Assembly: GCF_030384665.1 (NCBI RefSeq)
Contig: NC_083675.1
Span: 2,042,001 to 2,106,000, forward strand
Length of the DNA stretch: 64,000 nucleotides
Reading direction: 5' to 3'
Origin: Lodderomyces elongisporus
Taxonomy: Eukaryota; Ascomycota; Pichiomycetes; Serinales; Debaryomycetaceae
The notes under the pieces were generated by a model. The model ran no database searches. It saw nothing but the letters and a program-made list of their open reading frames with translations, and had not been told where the DNA came from. Positions 52,029 to 61,946 of this stretch are shown here, piece after piece. Made by a program: the position numbers and the translations under genes. The first letter of the stretch is position 1. Every line of letters starts with the position of its first letter.

Positions 52029-53849
52029 TTACGGATTTATGAGTCTATTATACTCTTGTGCATCAACATCAATTGTACTCTTGTACTCATACACATCTGG
52101 TTTACCAATCAATTGGTTCCACCAAGTGTTTAATTGGGCAAGCGATAATTTACCCATAAGCACAGGGAATTGCTTATAACTTCCAAGTACAAACTTTAAT
52201 GCCTGCCACACTTCAAAAAATGCCAATTTAAACTCCTGCTTAAATGTACGTTCTCCTGCTGGTATTTTATAAAGCTCGGCAATGGTATCATCAGTAAGAG
52301 AGGTGGAGGAGTCACTTGTTTCGGATGCAGATTTTTTGGATTTCGGTTGAATTGGCGCAATTTGTGGAGTCTCTTTGGTTTCTGGCTTCTCTTGGTTCTG
52401 CGATGGTGGCCCAACTCTACCCTTTGGAAGATTATTGACAAATGGGAAATTGAAACCACCTTTACTATTGTTCAGTGAAGATCCCAAATGGTCATATACA
52501 CCAGGTTGTGCAACACCTTCAGCAACGTCTTTCAAGTGCTGGAGGTACATTTGCTTGAAATTGTTTATTGCAGCAATAGACTTTGATAATCTATCTAAAG
52601 TATTGATCAATGCCACAATCTCAATTCTTCTAAATTTCAAATTATCATAGTCGTCTTCAAAAAGAATCTTCAAAGCCGTACCATACCCAATAGTTTGAAT
52701 CTTACCCCACATTCTGCACCTATCGCATCCAACACAGTCCATAATAGCAGAGATGTTCTTGAATCTGGCTCTAAACTCGCTCTTCAAGTTGGGGTCTTTT
52801 GCTGGGTCAAACAATGTTGAAGTGTTGAATAAAGTATTTGATCCCAATGCTGGAATAATATCTTCCAATAACAACTCGTCATAAACTTCGACATTTTCAG
52901 TATCATTATTTGCCAACAAGTGTTGTTTTTGCGTTGGGGTAATGTCATCGTACCCTGAGCGGATAAATTCCTTTAATGGCAAGACATCGTTCAATTTGAC
53001 TAAAGATTCAGCCACTAATGCATAGTTAAAGTAAATATTGGACAATCTGTCATTAAATGAACCAACTCTCTGCATAAATACATCCAAGTTGGGGTAAAAC
53101 TCGCCAGTCTCGGAGTTCAAGTATTCATTGGATAAATGTACGGCAATTGATGCATGCATCCCACTAACTAAACGGTAAAACAAATTCTTTTCTTTGCAAA
53201 CTTCAACTTCTTGGTCTGGCTTCATTGACATTGGATTGGTGTTGGGAAAACAATTTTCTGAATAAATAGCCTTCCAAACATCAAAACTTTGAGCGCCTCC
53301 ATAACCGGTAAACCTCTCTGGATTGTTCAACAAGTTTACGTATACACAAGTGTGGCCATCGTCGAAATGCGAGTAGTCCAAATCTTCACAAGTGGCAATC
53401 TCCTCTGTCTCAATCGCATTTCCGATACTTGTCGAGTCTGGAAGGCTAATCTTACCCAATTCGGATGGTTTCAAATGTTCATTGGTCACCTGCGTCCAGT
53501 TGAAATCTTCCAACACTTCAACAGCGCAATTTTCAGTAGCACAGAAATGTTGTGCATTCCAAAATTTGCATTGCTTGTCCAAGTCAACTTTGAAGTAGCG
53601 GAAATATGAAGTCTTGACTAAATCCGAGATAAAAGGACGAATCTCACTGTTGAGATTATCAATGTATGAAAAGGTAGTATTACAAGTCGATGTAATAATC
53701 TGGGAACAAAATGTAGTAGAATCAAATGCATTGAATTGTTGCTTCGGAAGAACATTTGGTTCGGCATGTACTGCAAGTGGGCCTCCTGTGGCAAATACTG
53801 TAATGAAAAAATTGACTAGTAGTAGTAGAAATGTCTGGTTGAACTGCAT
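52029..53849 (-). CDS. ERO1: ERO1 endoplasmic reticulum thiol oxidase
   Basis: A 606-residue protein with a signal sequence (1-29, hydrophobic core FLLLLVNFFITVFA). The shuttle cysteine pair is Cys103 and Cys108 (FCATENC). The active-site motif C-X2-C-X2-C is Cys372, Cys375 and Cys378 (DCVGCDRC). FAD-binding segments include GYGGAQSFDVWKAIY (182-196) and LVSGMHASIAVHLSNEY (227-243). Ero1 oxidises protein disulfide isomerase using FAD and oxygen, driving disulfide formation in the ER. The C-terminal extension beyond about residue 450 has a Pro/Lys/Ser-rich linker and a last helical part, as in fungal Ero1, which stays bound to the ER membrane. Neighbours DBP3 and SFU1 are in the same order as in C. 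albicans, from memory. Confidence 0.97.
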   Translation of the reverse strand: MQFNQTFLLLLVNFFITVFATGGPLAVHAEPNVLPKQQFNAFDSTTFCSQIITSTCNTTFSYIDNLNSEIRPFISDLVKTSYFRYFKVDLDKQCKFWNAQHFCATENCAVEVLEDFNWTQVTNEHLKPSELGKISLPDSTSIGNAIETEEIATCEDLDYSHFDDGHTCVYVNLLNNPERFTGYGGAQSFDVWKAIYSENCFPNTNPMSMKPDQEVEVCKEKNLFYRLVSGMHASIAVHLSNEYLNSETGEFYPNLDVFMQRVGSFNDRLSNIYFNYALVAESLVKLNDVLPLKEFIRSGYDDITPTQKQHLLANNDTENVEVYDELLLEDIIPALGSNTLFNTSTLFDPAKDPNLKSEFRARFKNISAIMDCVGCDRCRMWGKIQTIGYGTALKILFEDDYDNLKFRRIEIVALINTLDRLSKSIAAINNFKQMYLQHLKDVAEGVAQPGVYDHLGSSLNNSKGGFNFPFVNNLPKGRVGPPSQNQEKPETKETPQIAPIQPKSKKSASETSDSSTSLTDDTIAELYKIPAGERTFKQEFKLAFFEVWQALKFVLGSYKQFPVLMGKLSLAQLNTWWNQLIGKPDVYEYKSTIDVDAQEYNRLINP

Positions 53850-55217
53850 TATGAGCTGGAAAGTCTATGAATTGGATGGGAAAGAACTAGGATTAGGATA
53901 AAGGCAATGGAGTTGGAAAAATAAAAATTTAGGAAATGATGGTAAAGATGCAACCGTTGGATCAAAAAATGATGGGAAAAACAAAAAAAAAAAAAAAAGG
54001 GAAAAACAAAATTATAGAAAGTAGAACTGGTATAGTATTTGCTGTCAAGATAGATTAATTTATTGTTTTATTGAAAAAAAAAAAAAAGAATAAAGCCAAA
54101 AAAAACCAAAAAACCAAAAAAGAAAAATTTGGGAAAAGTTGTTCTAGATGACTGTTGATGATGAATTTTCAGGCTACGCAAACCGTATCGCAACGCATGT
54201 TTCTTTCCGTTTCTTTTTTTAATCTAATTTTGTGTTGTGTTTTTTTGGCCTGTCGCTTTTTCTCTCTCTCTCTCTCTTTTGTTTCCGTTATTTTTATTTT
54301 TTTAATTTCTTTTTCTTTCTCTTCTCGCCTTCAAATTATTTTGCCTCCGTCGAGTTCTACGGTTCCGTAACCCGCTCCTTCGACTCCATTGGCACCGACG
54401 TGTTAAAACAGTACATTTACTCTACTCTGCTAGAAATGGATCAGACCACGTACACAGCAAACAATAAAATGTAATTCGTGTATGCAACGATCATATTAAT
54501 ACTCTATTTAATTACATGTTAAATATTGACATTTCCAAGTTAACTCTCCTTTACCCTTTGTTAGTTGGTTTTGATCAAATGAATTACTAATTTTACTGGC
54601 TAACCACTACCTTTACTTCACGCCCCCCCCCTTCCTCCATTACCAAATATTGATTTCCGTTTTTATTGTTTTGCCTTCTTGCACATCTATCAGTTTCTTG
54701 CGTATTAAAAGTTTGGTCTGTGGACACGTAAGCTTTATCCTTGCAGTTTTTGGTATTACTAATGATTCTTTTTTTATTTCATTTATTTCACTTATTTTTT
54801 TTTTGCCACTTTTATTTTTATTTTTATTTTTTTTTTTTTTTCAATATTCACAATCAGCCCTATTGTATAAGAAACTTGCATATCAACAATTATGCATAAT
54901 CTGGTGATTTAATTTGTATAGTGCAAAGCAGTTAATAAAATACATTGTGAAAATAAAGTCTGTAATATCCACAACAAAAGAATATAGGCCCCAAAAAAGG
55001 AAAAAGTTTGAGAGTTTAAGAGTTTGAGTTTCCATATTGATCTTGTATCAAACACTATCTTTATATAGCAAAACACTTGTATCGATTTATACTTATTTTT
55101 CCCGAGTCATCTAATAATGATTATTAATATTTTTATTATTTTATATATATCTATATATATATATATATGACTGAGTCGTTATTTAATGTGTGTATGAAGT
55201 CACATACACAAACTCAT
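53850..55217. other. Intergenic: promoter of ERO1, 3' of DBP3
   Basis: 1.37 kb. Holds A-tracts (53983-53998, 54074-54088), a CT run (54262-54279), C9 (54623-54631) and an AT microsatellite (55143-55168). No gene recognised. Confidence 0.55.
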
Positions 55218-56834
55218 CTAATCAAACTTAATCTTCTTTGCTGTCTTTGTCATATCGACGTCCTTGTAGAATGCACCATACACGGAATGTGTCTTTTTCT
55301 TTGTATGTCCTCCGTATTTCAACAATGCTTCTGGCACCGGCTGATTGGCACCTCTAAGAATATTACATAACGCACCACTCAAGTGCTTTTCATCTTCAGT
55401 GAAAAATGTGTGTGCAATACCCGTTTGGCCTGCCCTACCAGTTCTTCCTATTCTATGCACATAATCCTCAATTGTCAATGGGAAAGTGAGATTGATCACA
55501 TATTTGACATTGGGGATATCAAGACCACGTGCTGCAACATCAGTGGCAAGCAACAAGTTACACTCACCGCTCTTGAATGATTGAAGTGCTTGAGTACGTT
55601 GTTGTTGTGACAAGTCTCCGTGAATTGCAGCAACTTTAAACTTGTTGCGGTGAAGGAGAGACTCAATACGTGATGCTTCCTTCTTGTACAATGCAAAAAC
55701 AAGAATCTTGTTATCGCCATTACCAGTGTTTTGGTATTTCTGAAGTAAATTGATAAGTTTCTTTTCCTTTTGGAATTTGTCATCTAGCACCTCAACGATT
55801 TGTGTAATTCTTTTATTAGCACTAAGCTCATCACGATCACCAATCGTGACTTTAACTGGTTGATTCATAAAATTGTTGGCAAGTTCTCGCACTTCCTTTG
55901 GCCAAGTCGCGGTAAACATAAGGGTTTGACGACCCTGTGCAGGTGTAGAGCCAATAATGAGCTTGATATCCTCTTCAAACCCCTTTTCCAACATTCTATC
56001 TGCCTCATCAAGAACAAGATAATTTATCGAGCTAAGATCCACAGCTCCGTCATTAATCAAATCAACCAATCTTCCTGGCGTTGCAACCACAACGTTTGCA
56101 CCATTTCTAATCTTTTTGATTTGATCATCCTTGGAAACACCACCATAAATTGCAACACACGAGACATCTGTACCCCTGGTAAGGTCCTCAAGGTTATCGT
56201 AGATTTGCAATGCTAATTCACGTGTGGGCGATATACACAATACGCTCAAATCCTTATTCTTTGAAGTAATAATATTGTTGATTGCAGGAACACCAAATGC
56301 AAATGTCTTACCAGACCCAGTCTCAGCAACACCAACAACATCTTTTCCATCGAGCAAAAATGGCCATGATACAGATTGAATAGGCGTAGGTTTAGGGAAT
56401 TTGGTAAGCTTTGATGAAACATCTTTTTGAAGCTTGATTTGATCAAATGATAAAATTGGACGATAATGGAGGTGCTGAGGGTCTTCAACGGTGACCTCAT
56501 TATCAGTGAGAAACTTATCGACTTCTGATTGTGGCACGTCCTTAACCTTTGAAGATTGGACATAACCGTAAGAAGTTGATTCGGTAGAAGAAGAAGAAGA
56601 AGCCTGAACATTAGAGCCTGAATCGTCTCTTGCTTCTGCCTCTTTACTCTCCTTATTCTTTTCCTTTTTGTCTTTCTTCTCTTTTTTGTCCTTCTTCTCC
56701 TTCTTATCTTTCTTCTCCTTTTTGTCTTTCTTCTCTTTCTTTTCTTGTTTCTTTTGCAACTTCAACTTTTTCCTCTCCAGTAACTCCTCGCCATCATCGT
56801 ATTTTCTCTTTTCACTTTTGCTAGATGAACCCAT
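55218..56834 (-). CDS. DBP3: DBP3-type DEAD-box RNA helicase (ribosome biogenesis)
   Basis: A 538-residue protein. The N terminus is a Lys/Glu/Asp repeat (KKDKKEKK units, about 28-62), as in yeast Dbp3. Helicase motifs in order: the Q-motif region FPKPTPIQ (146-153), motif I AETGSGKT (170-177), Ia PTRELA (203-208), GG (231-232), TPGR (252-255), DEAD (276-279), TAT (308-310), then IFALYKK-type, [10 protein letters not shown] and [10 protein letters not shown] in the second RecA domain. The C-terminal [20 protein letters not shown] matches the Dbp3 end closely. Dbp3 is a nucleolar ATP-dependent helicase that assists 35S pre-rRNA processing (site A3) for the 60S subunit. The A/T-rich 3' flank contains no further gene. 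Confidence 0.97.
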   Translation of the reverse strand: MGSSSKSEKRKYDDGEELLERKKLKLQKKQEKKEKKDKKEKKDKKEKKDKKEKKDKKEKNKESKEAEARDDSGSNVQASSSSSTESTSYGYVQSSKVKDVPQSEVDKFLTDNEVTVEDPQHLHYRPILSFDQIKLQKDVSSKLTKFPKPTPIQSVSWPFLLDGKDVVGVAETGSGKTFAFGVPAINNIITSKNKDLSVLCISPTRELALQIYDNLEDLTRGTDVSCVAIYGGVSKDDQIKKIRNGANVVVATPGRLVDLINDGAVDLSSINYLVLDEADRMLEKGFEEDIKLIIGSTPAQGRQTLMFTATWPKEVRELANNFMNQPVKVTIGDRDELSANKRITQIVEVLDDKFQKEKKLINLLQKYQNTGNGDNKILVFALYKKEASRIESLLHRNKFKVAAIHGDLSQQQRTQALQSFKSGECNLLLATDVAARGLDIPNVKYVINLTFPLTIEDYVHRIGRTGRAGQTGIAHTFFTEDEKHLSGALCNILRGANQPVPEALLKYGGHTKKKTHSVYGAFYKDVDMTKTAKKIKFD

Positions 56835-57227
56835 TGTGTATATGACTCAATAACTTTGATTGAAGTAACTTGTGGTTGCAAGATGAGATGGGTACAAAAT
56901 CGCACCAAAGGTTTGAACTAAGTTTTTCCCATGGCTCATCGAAGAAAAGGGAAAAAAAATAAAAAAAAGTAAAAATAAAAATAAAAAAATAGAAATAGAA
57001 ATAAAATAAAATAGAAATAAAATAAAATTAAAAAATAAAAATAAAGATAATTTACAAGACAATCTCAAGCGCCGCACATGTTACTTCTTTCAAATGAAAG
57101 AAAAAAAAAACCACGTTCTTTACTCAGTTTCAAATATAAGTGTTTTTAAAATGCAATTATTTACAATATATTATAAACCCATACACTACACTCTAAAACT
57201 TCTCCAAGCAACGAAAAAGGATCCTCG
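56835..57227. other. Intergenic: promoter of DBP3, 3' of SFU1
   Basis: 393 nt, with an AAAT/AAATAG-based array (56950-57045) directly upstream of DBP3. No gene seen. Confidence 0.6.
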
Positions 57228-59165
57228 TCATTCGTTAAGCAACCCACCAATAGTCAAAGCACGTTTAGTGCGTGGTTTTTGCGTAGAAGCGTTGTTTGTG
57301 CTTTTGTCCTTCGACAAAGTACTAGGACCAGTAGTAGTAGAACCCATAGTGGTGGTACCAGTGGTGCTAGTAGTATTAGTGCTAGGTGCGGAAAAAGCGT
57401 CTTTTTTTGGCTTGAAAAAGTGTTGTTCACTGTCATTTTCATCGGAATTCGTAGATAGACGATGCCCTTTGCTTGGTACTTTGTATGTTGCGGTAAAATC
57501 TATAGCCATTGGGATTGGTGTATTTTGTTTTTTACTTGGTGGTGCTGCGCAATGTGAACAGCCACTGGTATTACCAGTATTTTTGGACTCTTCCTGTTGT
57601 TGTTGTTGCTGCTGCTGCTTTTCATATTCCAATTGCACTGGTGGTGCTAGTGGTGCCGGTTGAGATATAGGCGGCAATGAAGATCCTTGTTCGAAATTTA
57701 GTGCTGGAATGTTGATTTGATGATGTAAATGTGGAGGTGGTGCATGTTGATATATTGATGGTTGATATCCTGTGTAATGGTAGCCATGCTGAATAAGAGG
57801 ACGTGCCGTTGTTGGTGGTTGACTCGGTATATGCGTCTGTGCCGGTGCAGGCATGGGAGGTGGAGGACCAGGAAGAGGCCCAGGTCCGTTGGGTAATCGA
57901 CCATTACCATTATATCTGGGATAAAGTGATGGTGCAATGATCGAGTAGGAAGACTTTGCATATGCAGCAGGTCGTGGTGGTGGTGGTGGTGGTGTAGTCC
58001 CTGGTGTTGAAGACTGGTAGTTAGGATGTAATGATTGTGTTTGAAAGGGAATCGAGTATTGGATTGATGGTAGTCTATTCCCCATTTGCGGGGTGTTTGA
58101 TTGTTGTATATGTTGCTGTTGGTAGTCTGGATTGAACGAGGGCAAAGAACCTACTGGTATTGGGGACTTGCTCTCATTTCTATCGGATGTTGATTTGAGT
58201 GAGGTGTTACCTGATACTGATACTGATACTGGTACTGGTACCGGTGATGGTGCCAGTGATGGTGATGGTGATGGTGATGTTTTCCGTATCTTGACATCCC
58301 CAGAAACCGACTTATCGGGAACATTTCTCTTTCTTCGTTTAATTGTGGCTCTCTTCATCTTGATCGGTCGATGAGATCCATGTAATCTATAGAATAATCC
58401 ACACGCGTTACATATGGTGTTTCCAGCGTCATCTCGTCTCCAAAGTGGTGTTATAGTTGTACCGCAATTGAAACATGCAATGGCAAACGAGCTTGTATCG
58501 CCACTGTCTTCGCCATTACCTTCGGCAACTATGGCACTACCAAGAGCAGAGGCAGAAACAACAGTTGCACTTGCACCTGCACCTTCACTTGCACTTGCAC
58601 CTGCACCTTCTTTCTTGACCTGTATGGATTTTTGTCCACCTCCAGAAGCAGCTTGGTTGCTAGCTTTCGTGCGTTCTTCGTGTGGCGCTTTCTCCAATGT
58701 CTTTTTCGCTACTACTCTATTATTGAATGCTGGACATCCTTTGCATGCTGCTGCTCCGCCAGTGCCATTGCATCGGCCATCTCCTTTGCAACTTCCTTCG
58801 AGCTCTTTGGCCACAACAATCGTATTTGGCGGTCGCTTTAAATTCACTGGCCTGTGGGAGTTATTGGATCTCAAGTATAAGCCACAAGCATTGCAAATGA
58901 GGGTTCCGTCTGGTGCTCTTCTCCACAAGGGGGTTTTTGTGGTACCACAGTTTGAACATTGCTGGCCATCATCTGGAGCAGTAGAAGACAGCTGTGGAGA
59001 TGTATGGGTTGAGTGTTGCTGCTGTTGAGCTTGTGGTTTCGACGACTGGTGTGAAGAGGAAGTTCCTGCTTGATGATTATTGGAATGGCCATTGGAGTGT
59101 GTTTGGCCTGTCGGCAAAGATAGTAGCTTCTTAATTGGCTTTGTTTCATTGTTGAGTTCAGGCAT
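57228..59165 (-). CDS. SFU1: Iron-responsive GATA factor with two zinc fingers (Sfu1/Fep1/SreA family)
   Basis: A 645-residue protein. GATA finger 1 uses Cys70, 73, 91 and 94 ([14 protein letters not shown] ... CNACGLYLR) and finger 2 uses Cys231, 234, 252 and 255. Between them lies the cysteine cluster Cys126, 132, 141 and 144 ([19 protein letters not shown]), the hallmark of fungal iron-sensing GATA repressors, which bind an iron cofactor there. A basic segment follows finger 2 (about 270-283), then a Pro/Gln-rich region with a Pro run and a Gln run. The C terminus ends TIGGLLNE. Such factors repress iron-uptake genes when iron is plentiful; in C. albicans Sfu1 also represses SEF1. Four TGATAA-type sites lie within 255 bp of its own start, suggesting self-regulation. 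Confidence 0.96.
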   Translation of the reverse strand: MPELNNETKPIKKLLSLPTGQTHSNGHSNNHQAGTSSSHQSSKPQAQQQQHSTHTSPQLSSTAPDDGQQCSNCGTTKTPLWRRAPDGTLICNACGLYLRSNNSHRPVNLKRPPNTIVVAKELEGSCKGDGRCNGTGGAAACKGCPAFNNRVVAKKTLEKAPHEERTKASNQAASGGGQKSIQVKKEGAGASASEGAGASATVVSASALGSAIVAEGNGEDSGDTSSFAIACFNCGTTITPLWRRDDAGNTICNACGLFYRLHGSHRPIKMKRATIKRRKRNVPDKSVSGDVKIRKTSPSPSPSLAPSPVPVPVSVSVSGNTSLKSTSDRNESKSPIPVGSLPSFNPDYQQQHIQQSNTPQMGNRLPSIQYSIPFQTQSLHPNYQSSTPGTTPPPPPPRPAAYAKSSYSIIAPSLYPRYNGNGRLPNGPGPLPGPPPPMPAPAQTHIPSQPPTTARPLIQHGYHYTGYQPSIYQHAPPPHLHHQINIPALNFEQGSSLPPISQPAPLAPPVQLEYEKQQQQQQQQEESKNTGNTSGCSHCAAPPSKKQNTPIPMAIDFTATYKVPSKGHRLSTNSDENDSEQHFFKPKKDAFSAPSTNTTSTTGTTTMGSTTTGPSTLSKDKSTNNASTQKPRTKRALTIGGLLNE

Positions 59166-59204
59166 CGTGTTTGCAATGTCATATAGTGTCCGTGTTCCAA
59201 TGAT

Positions 59205-59418
59205 TTATCAAAATTGAAAACAAAAAAAGAAATAATAAAAAAAATTAGTGCATAAACAGTTGAGATGAGTTTATCAATGTAGAATGTAAAGATTGGATGC
59301 GATTCGTGGTTCTATAAAGTGAATATTTAATTATTGTTTTTTTATATTCTTTTTTAGTTTTTGTTGTATTAGTAATAAACACTTTTCTGATAAACTTTAT
59401 TTTTGTAGGGATTGATAA
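59205..59418. promoter_or_regulatory. Cluster of four GATA sites upstream of SFU1
   Basis: TTATCA at 59205-59210 and 59271-59276, and TGATAA at 59388-59393 and 59413-59418, all within about 255 bp of the SFU1 ATG. These are WGATAA-type targets of Sfu1/Fep1 factors. Two on each strand. Confidence 0.5.
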
Positions 59419-61202
59419 TGAGATGAATGAGATGGTTGAATCCACACACTAGCCAGGAATAAGTGAAGCTTTGAATGTGAATATACCACTAATTGGTTGA
59501 AAACAATTTGCTAACTTCTCTTTCTAAAACAAAAAGATTTGAAAATTTGGGATTCAAGCCTCAAATTTAGTATATATATATGTAAGAAAAAAGTAAAGAT
59601 ATATAAATATATTTATAAAAATAAATAAATGTGCAAAATTTAAATGTATGGTTGAATGCCTGGTTGATTTTATCTTTTTTGTAGATAAATTTTAATTCCT
59701 ATAAGTATTTCTTTTTCTTTTTTTCTTTTTTTTTTTATTTAGTTTTTTAATATTTATTTTTCAAAAACAACTAAATTGAAAAGAAAAATGTGGAGCCTTT
59801 TGAAGTACTGTAAAGGTTTGCGTCAATGATGGCATGCGGACCTATCGCAGTTTACTACTACTAGCTTACTTTGGAAATCTTTATGAAAAAAGGGTTAGGT
59901 TACAATGAAAAAAAAAAAAAAATGGTGGCTGACCATGACCAAAAAGTTGCATCTTTTGCAAGGGATATACAATAAAGGGAAGTTCTGGTATTTGTATTTA
60001 CATGGTGAGGAAGAGGCGCAAAAGGCACTTTAGCCCAAAAAAAAAAAAAAAAGTACAATACAATACAATATAATATAATAGGAAAGGAAATTATTATGCA
60101 ATAGATAAAACAGACGTTGTCATAATCACTATTTTTCTCTTAATAAAAAATTAAAAAAAAAAAAAAGCAATTGCTGCTAAAGATCAGTTTGAGATGTCAT
60201 ATATCTGATGAATCTGCAAAATTGCTAGAGGACTCAATGTTGAATGTTTTGATTGTGGTGTTCACAATTGGTTTGTATTTAAAGTTATAATGCCTTGACC
60301 AGTATGTGGCTAGGTTGAAGGATAGTGCAAATTTCAAAGAAGCAATTAGTGAAACTGTCAAATAATCGTCAAAAGTAGTTAGTAATACGATGTTTTCTTT
60401 TACCTTCTTTTTTATTATTTTTTTTTTTTTGCTTTTTTTTGGGTTTTACTATTTTTATCTCTACAATCAATTACACAAACCTGTTGGTCTGCAGTTACGA
60501 CAACCAATCATATTTAGCTGATTTGTAATTTTATACTCTTACAATTCTATTGTCGCAAATGAATAATATGCTTGTCAAATACACAATATCAAAACTTTTG
60601 ACATTACTTTTGAAACATTTTATAAGTTACCATATTAAGAAGTCTACAAATATCAACACAACTTTGAACTTTTGAACACGACTTATTTTTCTTTAATGCT
60701 TTTTTTTTTGTATTCTCCCAACAAATTTAGTAAAGGAGACGCGTCTTTATATTCATTTTATTGTCTTTGGCCAAGCACCTATCCTTCTTTCCCCATGACC
60801 TAAGAACCATCTTGTGGTGGTGGTGCTACTACTACTAAGAATGTCTCCCATGTGTTTTTTCGTTCTTTTTCATTTTGCTTCCTTTTCTTTGCTTCCTTTT
60901 CTTTGCTTTCTTTGTTCAACTTGTTCTCTCTGTCCCTCGTTGTCTTTTTCAAAGGGTTGAGTATTTTGACCCAACTAATCCAAAACTTGTTTTGTCAACG
61001 CAATTTGCATATGTTTTTTTCAAGAGATCTGAAATTTACGCTTTTTCTCTATATCATTTGTTAGTTCAATTTTCTCATTTTATATTTAAATGCTGACTAC
61101 CTCTAATTATTTATTGAAAGTTCTGGAAATCGAGAATAGGTGTCAACAAAAAACTACAACTTTTTCCAAATCCCTCTTCTCTTCTTCTTCACTCACCCTT
61201 CA

Positions 61203-61219
61203 CCCCCCCCCCCCCCCCC
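61203..61219. repeat. Poly(C)17 tract
   Basis: Longest of the recurrent C/G homopolymers in the window, about 730 nt upstream of SWE1. Others: 2917-2929, 11404-11415, 29037-29044, 30346-30359, 32874-32886, 37196-37205, 41574-41583 and 54623-54631. Confidence 0.9.
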
Positions 61220-61946
61220 ATTCCTCCTTTCTTCGCCCTCCCCTTCCGCTAGCCATATTCTATTGTTGTTGTTCTTCTTCCTCAATGTTTTGCTGCTGCT
61301 GCCATACACGCATACACGCAGGCACTCACTGGCACATATACACGCCAAAAAGTAAATGTTGAATACAAAAATAAAATTAAAAATAAAAACAATAATAAAA
61401 ATAAAAATAATAAAAATAAACACGCTTTTCTCTCTTCCCTTAAATTTACTATAATGGAAAATAAATAAAAAAAAAAAAGACAAAAGACAAAAGAAAACAA
61501 TAAATACACGGAATACAAAAACCACAAATATAAACAAACAATGCAATACAGCACTATAAGCTAACTGCCTCCAAAAAAAGAATTCCACGAGTTTTTTTGT
61601 TTTTTCTCTTTTTTTTTTTTTCCTAATTACCACCAACAATTTTGAGACACCAATTGGTTGCTAAAGTTTTATAGTCATAGTCATATTCAAAGACACATAG
61701 ACATCTAGACATCTAAGCACCTAAACACCTAAACACTTTTTTGTAGTTCGGACATCACATCACTTGCATCTGGAAATTGCTTTCCCCACTTGCCTCCCAT
61801 CTACTTCCTTTCCACTTTGATCACATCGCCTGTTCCTCTTGCGCACGCCTCCACCAACCGTTCATTGCTAGGCATTGTTCTGTCACAGCTATCTATTCTT
61901 GCTAAATTATCCATCATTTATCAATACACAACAGGCTCTGCCCTAG

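Larger units (their letters stand above)
59166..61946. other. Long divergent intergenic region (2.8 kb) between SFU1 and SWE1
   Basis: Contains the GATA cluster, many A and T homopolymers (for example 59909-59922, 60037-60051 and 60417-60430), C17 at 61203-61219 and an AAATAA array (61365-61420). Open frames, including one of 148 codons (61193-61639, minus), are low complexity. No gene or structured RNA recognised. Confidence 0.5.

Noticed and set aside
61193..61639. 148-codon open frame on the minus strand
   Set aside because: Product is Phe/Ile/Val-rich low complexity created by A/T repeats plus poly(C); no domain, and no family resemblance.
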